DNA of 64,000 nucleotides. Source: Janthinobacterium silvisoli. GTDB taxonomy: Bacteria; Pseudomonadota; Gammaproteobacteria; Burkholderiales; Burkholderiaceae_D. The DNA lies in contig NZ_JACHCL010000004.1 in NCBI RefSeq assembly GCF_014200725.1, positions 124,001 to 188,000 on the forward strand, given 5' to 3'. Below, piece after piece: positions 1 through 9,103 of the stretch (position 1 is its first letter; each line of letters begins with the position of its first letter). Under the pieces are notes generated by a model. The model worked only from the letters and a program-made list of their open reading frames with translations, did not search any database and had not been told where the DNA came from. The position numbers and the translations under genes are program-made.

Positions 1-901
1 GCACGGGCAGCAACCATTTCCCCTGTAAATCGAGGTGCGCCTGCAAGGTTTCTTCGGGTTGCATATGAATGTCAGGCCACTGTTTATCGTAGGCGCCGGT
101 CTCGATCATGGTCAGGTCAAACGGACCATATTTTTCACCGATTTTCTTGAAGCCATCGAAATAGCCGGAGTCGCCGCTGAAGAACACGCGCACTTCGGGC
201 GCTTCGATAACCCAGGATGCCCACAGGGTCTTGTTGCCGTCAAACAAGCCACGGCCCGAGAAGTGTTGCGACGGCGTCGCCACCAATTTCACGTCAGCAA
301 TCGTCGTGCCTTGCCACCAGTCAAACTGCTGCACCTTCTCCTTCGGGATGCCCCACTCCACCAGGGTATCACCCACGCCCAGTGGCGCCACAAAATGTTC
401 GGTCTTGGCCGCCAGTTCCAGCACGGCCGCATAGTCCAGGTGATCGTAATGGTTGTGCGACAGGATCACGGCCTTGATCGGTGGCAAATCAGCGATGCTG
501 ATCGGCGGCTGGTGAAAACGTTTCGGTCCGGCCCACTGCACCGGTGACGCGCGCTCGGAAAAGACCGGATCGGTCAGGAAGAACTGGCCATTGAGTTTCA
601 GCAGCAGGGTCGAGTGGCCGAGGCGGAACAGGGTATTGTCGGGCGCGGCCAGCAATTGCGCCTGGCTCAAGGCTTGCACGGGTACCGCCTTGGTCGGCAC
701 GGTGCCATCCGGCTTGTTGAAAAAGAAAGTCCACATCAGCTTGGCGGTATCCGCCGTGCCCAGCTTGAACATGGGCACGGGGTTGCGGAATTTGCCTTCA
801 TGCTGCTGTGGCGAAGCAAGGATGGCCGCAGGCTCGGCGCGCAGGGTGCAAGAACTCATGATGATCAGGATTCCCAGAAATAGAATATGGTGCAAGAACA
901 T
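1..901 (-). CDS. MBL-fold metallo-hydrolase, lipoprotein-like (3' end outside window)
   Basis: The gene runs off the left edge, so the C-terminus is missing. The ATG at 901 gives an N-terminus with a hydrophobic stretch ending in MSSC (Cys18), a plausible lipobox. The next ATG, at 859, would remove it. The metallo-beta-lactamase metal motif HNHYDH is at residues 149-154, followed by GDSGYFDG and an ETGAYD segment. This pattern is typical of the UlaG/RomA/NAPE-PLD-like branch of the fold. These enzymes hydrolyse phosphodiester or lactone bonds, but the substrate here cannot be told from sequence. It is divergent from a TetR regulator and shares a 115-bp regulatory region with it, so it is probably the regulator's target. 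Confidence 0.85.
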   Translation of the reverse strand, partial: MFLHHILFLGILIIMSSCTLRAEPAAILASPQQHEGKFRNPVPMFKLGTADTAKLMWTFFFNKPDGTVPTKAVPVQALSQAQLLAAPDNTLFRLGHSTLLLKLNGQFFLTDPVFSERASPVQWAGPKRFHQPPISIADLPPIKAVILSHNHYDHLDYAAVLELAAKTEHFVAPLGVGDTLVEWGIPKEKVQQFDWWQGTTIADVKLVATPSQHFSGRGLFDGNKTLWASWVIEAPEVRVFFSGDSGYFDGFKKIGEKYGPFDLTMIETGAYDKQWPDIHMQPEETLQAHLDLQGKWLLPV

Positions 902-933
902 ATGGTGCCCAGTGGTTGGAAAACAAGATACAA

Positions 934-962
934 TTTACACTACACAGTGTAGTTCCTATTTT
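934..962 (+). promoter_or_regulatory. Predicted sigma70-type promoter of the tetR gene
   Basis: A -35-like TTTACA (934-939) and a -10-like TATTTT (957-962) are separated by exactly 17 bp. They lie 55 bp upstream of the ATG at 1017. The spacer contains the palindrome at 939-953, which fits repression by the gene's own product. Confidence 0.5.
939..953. promoter_or_regulatory. Palindromic operator, probable TetR binding site
   Basis: ACTACAC and GTGTAGT form perfect 7-bp arms around a single central A. The site lies between divergent MBL hydrolase and TetR genes and inside the spacer of the predicted tetR promoter. Short perfect palindromes of this kind are the usual operators of TetR dimers. 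Binding would be expected to control both genes. Confidence 0.65.
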
Positions 963-1016
963 CAGCAAAGTAAACCAAGAGGTGTAAAATATTGTTTTCA
1001 AAGGAGATTTACCACC

Positions 1017-1640
1017 ATGTCCTCACCGCAACGCTTGACCGACCGCAAGCGCGTAGCCATCGTCGATGCCGCCATCGCCGAGTTCCGCGAAAACGGTTTT
1101 GATGCGACCAGCATGGACAAGATTGCCGCCACGGCCGCCGTTTCCAAGCGCACCGTGTACAACCATTTCCCCAGCAAAGATAGTCTATTTGCAGAAATCT
1201 TGCAGCGCATGTGGGAAGGCAGTGCGGCACAGCCGGCAGTCGCCTACCAGGCGGATCAGCCCTTGCGGCCGCAAGTGATGGAACTGGTGCAACAAAAAAT
1301 GGCCTTGCTGGCCGATGAGCACTACCTCGACCTGGCGCGCGTGGCGATGGCAGAAACCATCCATTCGCCGGAACGGGCGCAAGCGATGGTGGCGCGCATG
1401 GATGAAAAGGAAAGCAGTCTCAGCCACTGGATACGGGCCGCGCAAAAAGATGGCCGCGTGAAACAGGCCGATATGCACGATGTATCGCATCTGCTGCTGG
1501 CGCCCCTGAAAACCTTTGCCTTCTGGCCGCAAATCATCCTGGGCAAACCCATGCTCACTGCCGCCAGGCGGCAGGAAGTGATGGACATCGCCGTCGATAT
1601 GTTTCTTTGCTACTACAGCGCGACGCCCCACCCCGCATAA
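1017..1640 (+). CDS. TetR/AcrR family transcriptional regulator
   Basis: This 207-aa protein has a TetR N-terminal helix-turn-helix at about residues 10-57 (AAIAEFRENGFDATSMDKIA, then SKRTVYNHFPSKDSLF). Its C-terminal half resembles the AefR-like ligand-binding domain. The ATG at 1017 is preceded by a strong AAGGAG (1001-1006). Upstream in-frame codons exist back to 591, but they run through the divergent hydrolase and have no such site. It is likely autoregulated through the palindrome at 939-953. The ligand is unknown. Confidence 0.9.
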   Translation: MSSPQRLTDRKRVAIVDAAIAEFRENGFDATSMDKIAATAAVSKRTVYNHFPSKDSLFAEILQRMWEGSAAQPAVAYQADQPLRPQVMELVQQKMALLADEHYLDLARVAMAETIHSPERAQAMVARMDEKESSLSHWIRAAQKDGRVKQADMHDVSHLLLAPLKTFAFWPQIILGKPMLTAARRQEVMDIAVDMFLCYYSATPHPA

Positions 1641-1659
1641 ACCAACTCAGGAGGCAGGC

Positions 1660-1968
1660 ATGACGATCACCCCGGAGCAGCTCGCAGTGCTGATGCAGGA
1701 AGTGGAATTGTCGGACCCCATCGACTTTGCCGACCTGCCCTTCGATGAACAAGAATTGCGCAGCCTGATCGCCAACCACCTGTGCGAAATGGCCGACGCC
1801 ATGGAAACCTTCACGCCCGAAGACCGCAACCTGACCTTGCTGGCGGTCGCTGCCAAGCTGGTGCTGGAAAATCTCGTGCTGCACGTGCAGCTGCTACGCC
1901 GCCACGGCTTGCCGGTAAGCGATAGCGTGGCGGCGCTGCTGCAGCGTTTACAAGACAAAAAATCCTGA
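1660..1968 (+). CDS. Small helical protein of unknown function
   Basis: This 102-aa acidic protein starts 19 bp after the tetR stop with a good AGGAGG just ahead of the ATG, so it is probably co-transcribed with tetR. The sequence is leucine-rich and predicted helical, with no signal peptide and no membrane segment. I do not recognise a family. It could be a co-regulated accessory protein of the TetR/MBL unit or simply an adjacent gene. Confidence 0.65.
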   Translation: MTITPEQLAVLMQEVELSDPIDFADLPFDEQELRSLIANHLCEMADAMETFTPEDRNLTLLAVAAKLVLENLVLHVQLLRRHGLPVSDSVAALLQRLQDKKS

Positions 1969-1987
1969 ACGGCCGGGAAAAGCAAAC

Positions 1988-2275
1988 TCAGGCCCGGCGC
2001 ACTGCCCGCGCCTGCAAGATGATGTCCGCTTCCGCCACCGCCACGCAGGGCAGGATATAACCATCGAGCCGTTCATCGGGGCTGACGCCGGGCCAGTCCA
2101 CCGTGTAGCGCACCTGGCCCGTGGGCATATGGCACAGGCAAGTGCGGCAAGTGCCGTTGCGACAGGAGCTGAGCAGGCGGATGCCGGCCAGCTCGGCGGC
2201 GGCCAGCAAGGTTGTGCCGGCTTCTGCCGTGAATTGCCAGCCTTGCGGCATCAGGGTAATGGTGTAGGAGCGCAT
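1988..2275 (-). CDS. Small 2Fe-2S (plant-type) ferredoxin
   Basis: This 95-aa protein has the plant-type [2Fe-2S] signature CRNGTCRTC (CX4CX2C) with a fourth Cys about 29 residues later in ILPCVAV. Its length matches stand-alone ferredoxins of this fold. The ATG at 2275 is chosen because translation then begins just before the first beta-strand. Longer in-frame versions run into the upstream oxidoreductase gene. It begins 16 bp after that gene's stop, so it is the last gene of the sugar cluster. A ferredoxin there is unusual; it may serve an oxygenase or dehydrogenase encoded elsewhere. No reductase partner is adjacent. Confidence 0.85.
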   Translation of the reverse strand: MRSYTITLMPQGWQFTAEAGTTLLAAAELAGIRLLSSCRNGTCRTCLCHMPTGQVRYTVDWPGVSPDERLDGYILPCVAVAEADIILQARAVRRA

Positions 2276-2291
2276 ACCCCAGTGTAACAAA

Positions 2292-3440
2292 TCAGCTTGC
2301 GAGGCTGGTCCAGGCAGCGCCTTGCCGATGGCTGCGCAGCACCGCTTCGGCAAACGCCAGGCCGGCCACGCCATCGTCAGCCGTCGGCAGCCAGCGCGCT
2401 TGCGCTGGTACCGGCTTGCCTGCCTGCAGCGCGCGGATGGCGATCGCCGCATCGAGATACAGCTGCGCAAATGCTTGCAGATAACCTTCCGGATGGCCGG
2501 CCGGCACCCGCGTGGCATGCGCGGCGGCGGCACTGTGCACGCGGCCCGGGCGCAGCAGCTGGCGGTTGCCGCCCTGCGGCGTGAACCATAGCGCATTCGG
2601 TTCTTCCTGGTCAAAATCGAGTTGCGCCTTGCTGCCGAACAGACGCAGGCGCACCGTGTTTTCACAACCGGTCGCCACCTGGCTGGCCCACAAGATGCCG
2701 CGCGCGCCATTGGCGTAGCGCAGCATCACTTGTACGTGGTCATCCAGGGTGCGGTGCGGAACAAAGGTCGACAATTCCGCCAGCAATTGCTCCGGCGTCT
2801 GGCCGCTGACAAATTGCGCCAGGTGATAGGCATGCACGCCCACATCGAGCAGGGTGCCGCCAAAACCCGCCTTTTGCGGGTCGTTGTGCCAGTTGCCCTC
2901 TGCCATGCCACCGGCCGCAATCGCGTCCGCCAGCCAGTCTTGCGAATACTCGACCTGCACCAGCCGTAGCTCGCCGATCTCGCCCGCTTCCACCATCGCC
3001 CGCGCATGGCGCAAGAGCGGGTAGCCGCTGTAAGTGTGCGTCAGCGCAAACAGCAAGTTTTTGCGCTGCGCCAGCGCGGCCAGCGCACGCCCTTCGGCCA
3101 GCGAAATGGCCAGTGGCTTGTCGCAGATCACGTGGATGCCTGCTTCCAGGAAAGCCGTCGCCACCGGCGCATGCAAATGGTTGGGCGTGACGATGGCCAC
3201 CGCTTCGATGCCATCGGCGCGCGCGCTTTCCGCCTGCGCCATGGCTTGGTAATCGCTATAGCAGCGCTCGGGCGCCAGATGCAGCGCGGCGCCGCTCTCG
3301 CGGGCGCGCTGCGGGTCGGACGACAAGGCGCCCGCCACCAGTTCATACTGGTCATCGATGCGCGCGGCCATCCTGTGTACGGCGCCGATGAATGCGCCCT
3401 GTCCGCCTCCTACCATGCCCAGTCGTATCCGTCGCTGCAT
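2292..3440 (-). CDS. Gfo/Idh/MocA family NAD(P)-dependent oxidoreductase
   Basis: This 382-aa protein has an N-terminal Rossmann fold (GMVGGGQGAFIG) and VTPNHLHA. CDKPLA stands in place of the usual EKPLA. The C-terminal catalytic region GGTLLDVGVHAYHLAQF carries the Asp/His pair of the family. Members oxidise or reduce hydroxyls of sugars, inositols and amino sugars. GGGAGG precedes the ATG at 3440. Only 9 bp separate it from the upstream isomerase gene, so the two are surely co-transcribed. An oxidoreductase plus a TIM-barrel isomerase beside a sugar ABC importer suggests a pathway through a keto-sugar or keto-inositol. The exact substrate is not readable. Confidence 0.9.
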   Translation of the reverse strand: MQRRIRLGMVGGGQGAFIGAVHRMAARIDDQYELVAGALSSDPQRARESGAALHLAPERCYSDYQAMAQAESARADGIEAVAIVTPNHLHAPVATAFLEAGIHVICDKPLAISLAEGRALAALAQRKNLLFALTHTYSGYPLLRHARAMVEAGEIGELRLVQVEYSQDWLADAIAAGGMAEGNWHNDPQKAGFGGTLLDVGVHAYHLAQFVSGQTPEQLLAELSTFVPHRTLDDHVQVMLRYANGARGILWASQVATGCENTVRLRLFGSKAQLDFDQEEPNALWFTPQGGNRQLLRPGRVHSAAAAHATRVPAGHPEGYLQAFAQLYLDAAIAIRALQAGKPVPAQARWLPTADDGVAGLAFAEAVLRSHRQGAAWTSLAS

Positions 3441-3449
3441 CGCGCCTCC

Positions 3450-4502
3450 CTAGCCCAAGCCCAGCAAATGATTGATCTGTCCCTGATCTACAGCGCTACC
3501 GGCAAAATCATCAAACGCGCGTTCGGCCACGCGGATGATGTGCTCGCGGATAAAACGCGCGCCCTCGGCTGCGCCATCTTCCGGATGTTTCAGACAGCAT
3601 TCCCATTCCAGCACTGCCCAGCCCGGAAAGTTGTATTGCGCCATCTTTGAAAAGATGGCCTTGAAGTCGATCTGCCCGTCGCCCAGCGAACGGAAGCGCC
3701 CGGCCCGGTCTTGCCAATCGCCATAACCGCCATACACGCCCTGGCGACCGTTCGGGCGGAATTCTGCATCCTTGACGTGAAAAGCCTTGATGCGCGCGTG
3801 ATAAATATCGATAAAAGCCAGGTAATCGAGCTGCTGCAGCACGAAGTGGCTGGGGTCGTACAAAATCGCCGCGCGCGGGTGGTCATTCACAGCAGCAAGG
3901 AAGCGTTCGAACGTCACGCCGTCATGCAAGTCTTCGCCCGGATGCAACTCATAACAAAGGTCCACGCCAGCCGCATCGAACGCATCGAGGATGGGCAGCC
4001 AGCGACGGGCCAGTTCGGCAAACGCCGTTTCCACCAGGCCAGCGGGGCGTTGCGGCCACGGATACAGATAGGGCCAGGCCAGCGCGCCGGAAAACGTCAC
4101 GTGCGCCTTCAAGCCCATACGCTGCGACGCGGTAGCCGCCCACAGCAATTGCTGCGTGGCCCAGGCCGTGCGGGCCTTTGGGTCACCTCGCACGTGCTCG
4201 GGCGCAAAGTTGTCGAACAGCGCGTCGTAGGCTGGATGCACGGCGATCAGCTGGCCCTGCAAATGCGTGGACAATTCCGTTGCCTGCAAACCATAGCGGG
4301 CCAGTAAGGCGACCACCTCATCGCAATACTGCTGGCTGGCCGCCGCCTGTTCCAGGTCAAACAAGCGTGGCGCGGTCGGTAACTGCAAGCCCTTGTAGCC
4401 CAGGCCCGCCGCCCATTGCGCCAGGTGCTCCAAGGTATCGAACGGCGGCTCTTCGCCGAGAAACTGGGCCAGGAAAATGGCCGGGCCCTGGATGGTTTTC
4501 AT
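3450..4502 (-). CDS. Sugar phosphate isomerase/epimerase (xylose isomerase-like TIM barrel)
   Basis: This 350-aa protein has the AP-endonuclease-2/xylose-isomerase-like barrel. Metal and substrate ligands appear in CYELHPGEDLHDG, LYDPSHFVLQQLD, AFHVKDAEFRP and AVLEWECCLKHPEDG. The ATG at 4502 has GAGG at good spacing. An alternative TTG at 4514 would add only four residues. The family includes IolE/IolI-type inosose dehydratases and isomerases and 3-keto-sugar isomerases. With the adjacent Gfo/Idh/MocA enzyme it probably handles an oxidised sugar or cyclitol. It is separated from the upstream binding-protein gene by the hairpin at 4528-4554. Confidence 0.88.
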   Translation of the reverse strand: MKTIQGPAIFLAQFLGEEPPFDTLEHLAQWAAGLGYKGLQLPTAPRLFDLEQAAASQQYCDEVVALLARYGLQATELSTHLQGQLIAVHPAYDALFDNFAPEHVRGDPKARTAWATQQLLWAATASQRMGLKAHVTFSGALAWPYLYPWPQRPAGLVETAFAELARRWLPILDAFDAAGVDLCYELHPGEDLHDGVTFERFLAAVNDHPRAAILYDPSHFVLQQLDYLAFIDIYHARIKAFHVKDAEFRPNGRQGVYGGYGDWQDRAGRFRSLGDGQIDFKAIFSKMAQYNFPGWAVLEWECCLKHPEDGAAEGARFIREHIIRVAERAFDDFAGSAVDQGQINHLLGLG

Positions 4503-4527
4503 AAGAATCCTCAAAGAAACAACCGCC

Positions 4528-4554
4528 GGGGTCAGACCCGACGGGTCTGACCCC
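4528..4554. repeat. Perfect inverted repeat of GGGGTCAGACCC type
   Basis: GGGGTCAGACCC (4528-4539) is followed after three bases by its exact complement (4543-4554). It lies between the binding-protein gene and the isomerase gene, both on the minus strand. No T-run follows on the minus strand, so it is not a classic intrinsic terminator in the direction of transcription. It could stabilise the 3' end of the transporter mRNA or lower expression of the downstream genes. I recall similar GGGGTCAGACCC palindromes as dispersed intergenic elements in Proteobacteria, but could not check copies here. Confidence 0.8.
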
Positions 4555-4559
4555 AGTTT

Positions 4560-5531
4560 TTAAAACGGTGATTTTGGAAAATAAAACTGCTTGGCATTTT
4601 CGCGCGTAATCAGCACCGAGGGAATGATCGTGTTCGCTGGCAATTTTTCGCCTTTCAGCCGTGCTTCCGTGGTCAGCTTGATGGCGTCGTACATGAACTT
4701 CGGCGAGTACGATACATCGGCCACGATCAGCGGGTCCGAGCCATCCATGATCTTCTTGACGGCGCCCTTCGCACCGGCGCCGCCGAACACTTGCTTGATG
4801 TCCGTGCGCTTGGCTTGCAGAATGGCTTTCTGCACACCGATGGCCATGTCGTCATCGGCCGCCCAGACGGCATCGATCTGCTTGAAGCGGGTCAGATAAT
4901 CCTGCATGACCTTGAAAGCATCGTCGCGGTTCCAGTTGCCATACTTGGCGTCGAGAATCTTGATATCCGGATGGCCTTTCATGACGCTGTTAAAGGCGTC
5001 GAAACGTTCATTGTCGAGGGTGGTCGGCATGCCGCGCAGCACCACGATATTTCCCTTGCCATTCAAGCTCTTGGCTAAATATTCGGCCGGCAGCTTGCCG
5101 AAGGCCGTGTTGTCGCCAGCGATATACGCATCCTGCGCTTCCGTATTGGTCAAGCCGCGGTCCACTACCGTCACGTAGACGCCCTTGTTTTTCACTTGTG
5201 CCACCGGCTGCGTCAGGGACGCCGATTCAATCGGGAAGATCACCAGGGTGTTGATCTTGTTGACGGTCAACATATCCTGCAACTGGTTCGCCTGCTCGGG
5301 CGCCGTGGCAGCCGTCTTGACGATGATTTTCAAGCCTGGATGGGCTTTTTCCAGTTCCGCCTTGGCCTGGTTGGCCCACCATACGATGCCCGAGGTAAAA
5401 CTGTGGGTTGCCGTGGGAATCGCCACGCCCACTACCAGCTTGTCGGCAGGCGCTGCCGCCTGCGCGTTCGGCAAGGCCCACGCCTGCATCACCAGCACTG
5501 CCATCCCTGCTACACGAATAAAACGTTTCAT
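4560..5531 (-). CDS. Sugar ABC transporter periplasmic substrate-binding protein
   Basis: This 323-aa protein has a Sec signal peptide (MKRFIRVAG to NAQA, about 25 residues). A type-1 periplasmic binding fold of the ribose/xylose class follows, with motifs PTATHSF, VDRGLTN, YIAGDN and WAADDDMAIG. GGAGAG stands just ahead of the ATG at 5531. It captures a sugar or polyol in the periplasm for the permease and ATPase encoded directly upstream. The order ATPase, permease, binding protein differs from the common binding-protein-first order but occurs in carbohydrate-uptake-2 systems. Confidence 0.92.
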   Translation of the reverse strand: MKRFIRVAGMAVLVMQAWALPNAQAAAPADKLVVGVAIPTATHSFTSGIVWWANQAKAELEKAHPGLKIIVKTAATAPEQANQLQDMLTVNKINTLVIFPIESASLTQPVAQVKNKGVYVTVVDRGLTNTEAQDAYIAGDNTAFGKLPAEYLAKSLNGKGNIVVLRGMPTTLDNERFDAFNSVMKGHPDIKILDAKYGNWNRDDAFKVMQDYLTRFKQIDAVWAADDDMAIGVQKAILQAKRTDIKQVFGGAGAKGAVKKIMDGSDPLIVADVSYSPKFMYDAIKLTTEARLKGEKLPANTIIPSVLITRENAKQFYFPKSPF

Positions 5532-5590
5532 GCTGCTCTCCTCCAAGGTTGTGGGCGCCCGTTGGCTGCCCGTCAGAAGACCGCTGTTTT

Positions 5591-6598
5591 TTATTTGCGG
5601 CCCCGCTGCAGGAAGGCGACGGCGATGATCACCACCCCTTGCACTGCGGCATTCAGGTAGACGCTGATGATGCTGGTCAAATTCAGGATATTGCTGATCA
5701 CGGACAGCAGGATGGCGCCGATCACGGTGCCGATGATGCGTCCCTCGCCCCCTTTCAGGGCCGTGCCGCCCACCACAACGGCGGCGATTGCTTCGAGTTC
5801 CCACAGCAAGCCCGTGGTGGGCGTGGCCGAACCCAGGCGCGGCACGTACAGTACGGTGGCGATGCCCACACACACGCCCAGCAACATATAGGTAAGGATT
5901 TTCACGCGGTCGACATGGATCGCCGCATAGCGCGCCACTTGCTCGTTGGAACCAATCGCCTGCACATGGCGGCCAAAGGTGGTGCGGTTCAAAATCACGG
6001 CGCCGGCCGCCGCCACGAATAAAAAGATCCAGATCGGGATCGGCGCGCCCAGCACGCTGGTGTAATACACGGGGCTATACAGGTCGGACAAGGTGGCGTC
6101 CAGGGTCAGCGCGCCGCCATCGGCCAGGTACGTCAGCACGGCGCGGAAGATGCCCAGCGTGCCCAGGGTCACGATGAATGGTTCGATATTGCCCTTGCTG
6201 ATCAACAAGCCATGCATCAAGCCAAAGCCCGCGCCCAGCACCAGGGCCATGGCGATGCCCAGCACCAGCATGGTCAAAGGCGCCAGGTCGCCCGCCACGC
6301 CTTGCGCCAGCTGGTTCATGAAATAAATCATGCAGCCGGCGATCAGCGCCGCCATCGAGCCGACCGACAGGTCGATGCCGCCGGAAATGATCACAAACGT
6401 CATGCCGACGGCGATGATGCCGATAAAGGCCGTGCGCGTGAGCACGTTCATCATATTGTCGACGGTGGCGAAATCGCCATTGAGCAAGGTGCCCGCGATG
6501 CACAGGGCCAGCAAGCCCAGCACGGGACCAAAGCCCTTGATGCGCGCACCCAGTTTGCCCAGGGAATGTACGGTAGTGTCAGTGCGTGCCGGTTGCAT
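5591..6598 (-). CDS. Sugar ABC transporter permease (RbsC/XylH class)
   Basis: This 335-aa hydrophobic protein has 8-10 predicted membrane segments. The branched-chain/ribose permease signatures [16 protein letters not shown] and [21 protein letters not shown] are visible. The ATG at 6598 overlaps the end of the ATPase gene by 20 bp, suggesting translational coupling. A TTG at 6604 is a possible alternative. It would form a homodimeric channel with the ATPase encoded upstream. The RbsC-like architecture supports an aldose or polyol substrate without naming it. Confidence 0.92.
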   Translation of the reverse strand: MQPARTDTTVHSLGKLGARIKGFGPVLGLLALCIAGTLLNGDFATVDNMMNVLTRTAFIGIIAVGMTFVIISGGIDLSVGSMAALIAGCMIYFMNQLAQGVAGDLAPLTMLVLGIAMALVLGAGFGLMHGLLISKGNIEPFIVTLGTLGIFRAVLTYLADGGALTLDATLSDLYSPVYYTSVLGAPIPIWIFLFVAAAGAVILNRTTFGRHVQAIGSNEQVARYAAIHVDRVKILTYMLLGVCVGIATVLYVPRLGSATPTTGLLWELEAIAAVVVGGTALKGGEGRIIGTVIGAILLSVISNILNLTSIISVYLNAAVQGVVIIAVAFLQRGRK

Positions 6599-8066
6599 GG
6601 GCAATCAACTCCTCTTCGGTCAGGTGCTCGGCGCCGAGCGTGGTTTGCAAACTGCCTGCGCGCATCACCGCGACGCGGTGGCACAGGCCGATCAATTCAA
6701 TCAATTCGGAAGAAATCACGATCACGGCGCGCCCTTCGGCAGCCAGCCGGTGGATCAGGAAATAAATATCGCGCTTGGCGCCCACGTCCACGCCACGGCT
6801 AGGTTCATCGAGCACGATGACACGCGGATCGGAATGCAGGTATTTCGCCAGCGCCAGCTTTTGCTGGTTACCGCCCGACAGCATCCGTGCACGGCTTTCC
6901 AGGTCGCCCGTGCGGATATTGAAATCCTGCACCGCCGTGGCCAGCGCCGCTTTCTCTGCCTTCACGTCCAGCCAGGGGCGGGCATAGCGCTCCATCGTCA
7001 TCATGGTCAGGTTTTCACGCAAGCCCAGGTTCACGTGCAGCCCCTTGCCCTTGCGGTCTTCGCTCAGATACGTCAGGCCATGCTGCATGGCTTGCTTGGG
7101 CGTGCGGATATCCACCGGCTTGCCATTGAGGGTAATCGTGCCGGCGCTGCGCGGGCGCAAGCCCAGCACGGCTTCAAACGATTCCGTGCGCCCCGCGCCC
7201 ACCAGGCCCGCAAAACCGAGCACCTCGCCGGCGCGCACTTCGAACGACAATTCTTTGGCCCAGCCAGGCACCGATAAACCTTCGACTTTCAGGAGCACGG
7301 GCGCGTCTGGCGCCACCGCTGTTTTGGTGGGGAACATATCCGACAATTCACGCCCCACCATCAAATTGGCCATTTGCTGGCGCGTCAGGCTGGCCGTCAA
7401 TTCGCGCGTGACGAAACGCCCGTCGCGCATGACGATCACCTCGTCCGTGTTGCGCTCGACTTCATCGAGTTTGTGGGAAATGTAGAGGATAGTGACGCCA
7501 TCGGCCTTCAGCTGCGCCATCACGGCAAACAGGCGCTGCGTCTCGGACGAGGTGAGCGTGGCCGTCGGTTCATCCATGATCAAAAAGCGGGCCCGGCGCG
7601 ACAGGGCCTTGGCGATTTCCACCAGTTGTTTCTCTGCGACGATCAAATCGCGGATCTTCGTATCAGGCGATACGTCCAGCCCCACCTGGCGCAGGTAGCG
7701 CGATGCTTCCTGCTTCATGGCCGCTTCGTCGAGCAGCCAGCCGCGCGTTTTTTCGTGGCCCAAAAACATGTTCTGCGCCACCGTCAGGTGTTCGGCCAGG
7801 TTGAATTCCTGGTGGATCAGCACGATGCCTGCAGCCTCCGCCGCGCGCGAACTGGTGAAGCGCTGCGGCTGGCCGTCGATCAGCAATTGCCCTTCGCTCA
7901 CGGCCTCATAACCGGCCAGGATTTTCATCAGGGTCGACTTGCCTGCACCGTTTTCACCGAGCAAGCCATACACCCTGCCTGGCGACAAGGTAAACGTGAC
8001 GCCATGCAAGACGCGCACGGGACCGAAATCCTTGCAGATAGCCTCAAAACCGACAGCAACGCTCAC
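6579..8066 (-). CDS. Sugar ABC transporter ATP-binding protein (two nucleotide-binding domains)
   Basis: This 495-aa protein has two ABC modules, as in RbsA, XylG and MglA. The first has Walker [10 protein letters not shown] and Walker [10 protein letters not shown]. The second has LSGGNQQK and [14 protein letters not shown] with a degenerate Walker A (GLVGAGRTE), as usual in this family. The start is a GTG at 8066 whose G is also the last base of the lacI stop TAG, so translation is coupled to the regulator. GAGGGAG lies just upstream. It energises uptake through the permease encoded next. Confidence 0.93.
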   Translation of the reverse strand: MSVAVGFEAICKDFGPVRVLHGVTFTLSPGRVYGLLGENGAGKSTLMKILAGYEAVSEGQLLIDGQPQRFTSSRAAEAAGIVLIHQEFNLAEHLTVAQNMFLGHEKTRGWLLDEAAMKQEASRYLRQVGLDVSPDTKIRDLIVAEKQLVEIAKALSRRARFLIMDEPTATLTSSETQRLFAVMAQLKADGVTILYISHKLDEVERNTDEVIVMRDGRFVTRELTASLTRQQMANLMVGRELSDMFPTKTAVAPDAPVLLKVEGLSVPGWAKELSFEVRAGEVLGFAGLVGAGRTESFEAVLGLRPRSAGTITLNGKPVDIRTPKQAMQHGLTYLSEDRKGKGLHVNLGLRENLTMMTMERYARPWLDVKAEKAALATAVQDFNIRTGDLESRARMLSGGNQQKLALAKYLHSDPRVIVLDEPSRGVDVGAKRDIYFLIHRLAAEGRAVIVISSELIELIGLCHRVAVMRAGSLQTTLGAEHLTEEELIAHATGTH

Positions 8067-9094
8067 TATGCACTCCCTCGCAAAACCAGCTGATGGTTTA
8101 ACAGCACACCCGGCACTTGCGCCGCCGGGTCCGCCAGGCGCTGCAGCAGCAAGCGCGCCGCCGTCTCGCCCAGTTCGCGCATCGGTTGCGCGATGGTGGT
8201 GAGACCCGGCTCGATTTGCGCGGCGATCGCAATATCGTCAAAGCCGATCACGGCCACGTCTTGCGGCACTCTTTTACCGAGTTGGCGCAACGCACTCAGC
8301 ACGCCGATAGCCAGGGTGTCTGATACAGCAAAGATGGCCGTGGGCGCGTCTGGCTGGGCCATCATGTCCAGCGTGGCCAGCTTGCCCGCTTCATAGTCCA
8401 GGCTTTGTACCGTGCGCAGCCATTGCGGCAACACGGGCAAGCCGGCGCCGGCCAGGGTATCCAGATAACCCTGCTGGCGTTGCCGCGCATACAGGTAGCG
8501 CTCATCGGAATTGATCAAGCCGATGCGTCTATGGCCGCGCGACAATAAATGCGCGACCGCCTCGGAGGCCGCCTTGTGGTTGTCGATGCCCACATAAGGC
8601 ACGGCCACGCCAGGATCGAATTCGCAGCAAGCCACCCATGGCAGGCTGGCCGACTCATGCGACAAGGCATGCTGCACCGTATCGGGATCGAGGCAGATGG
8701 CGCCATCGGCGCGGTGCATGCGCAGCAAATCGAAATAGGAACGTTCGCGGCCGGCATCGGCGCCCGTATCGCACAGCAACACGAAATAACCATGCTCGCG
8801 CGCCACCGTATCGATACCGCGCACGATCTGCGCATAGAAAGGATTGCCCACGTCCGGCACCATGGTCAGCAACATGCGGCTCTCGGCCGTGCGCAAGCTG
8901 CGCGCCAAATGATTCATGCGGTAACCGAGCGCTTCCACCGAGGCCAGCACCTTGTCGCGCGTGGGTGCCCTCACTCCGCTCTGCTCATTCATCACGCGCG
9001 ACACAGTCGCCACCGACACCCCTGCATGCGCAGCAACGGCGCTGATGGAGACGGCGGATTCTGGCGGCGGCTGGTTCGGTACGACTGGCGGCAT
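8066..9094 (-). CDS. LacI family transcriptional regulator
   Basis: This 342-aa regulator has a classic LacI helix-turn-helix at about residues 16-36 (ISAVAAHAGVSVATVSRVMN). A hinge (ARSLRTAESRMLL) and a periplasmic-binding-protein-like effector domain follow, ending in GFDDIAIAAQIEPGLTTIAQ. It is the first gene of the sugar operon and is coupled by a one-base overlap to the ATPase gene. The 28-bp palindrome at 9104-9131 lies 10 bp before its start codon. That position suggests it represses its own operon until the imported sugar or a derivative binds. Confidence 0.93.
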   Translation of the reverse strand: MPPVVPNQPPPESAVSISAVAAHAGVSVATVSRVMNEQSGVRAPTRDKVLASVEALGYRMNHLARSLRTAESRMLLTMVPDVGNPFYAQIVRGIDTVAREHGYFVLLCDTGADAGRERSYFDLLRMHRADGAICLDPDTVQHALSHESASLPWVACCEFDPGVAVPYVGIDNHKAASEAVAHLLSRGHRRIGLINSDERYLYARQRQQGYLDTLAGAGLPVLPQWLRTVQSLDYEAGKLATLDMMAQPDAPTAIFAVSDTLAIGVLSALRQLGKRVPQDVAVIGFDDIAIAAQIEPGLTTIAQPMRELGETAARLLLQRLADPAAQVPGVLLNHQLVLRGSA

Positions 9095-9103
9095 GGGATT
9101 TCT

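Noticed and set aside
5532-5873. N-terminal extension of the sugar-binding protein frame to 5873
   Set aside because: It would overlap the permease gene in another frame. The ATG at 5531 has a ribosome binding site and a signal peptide.
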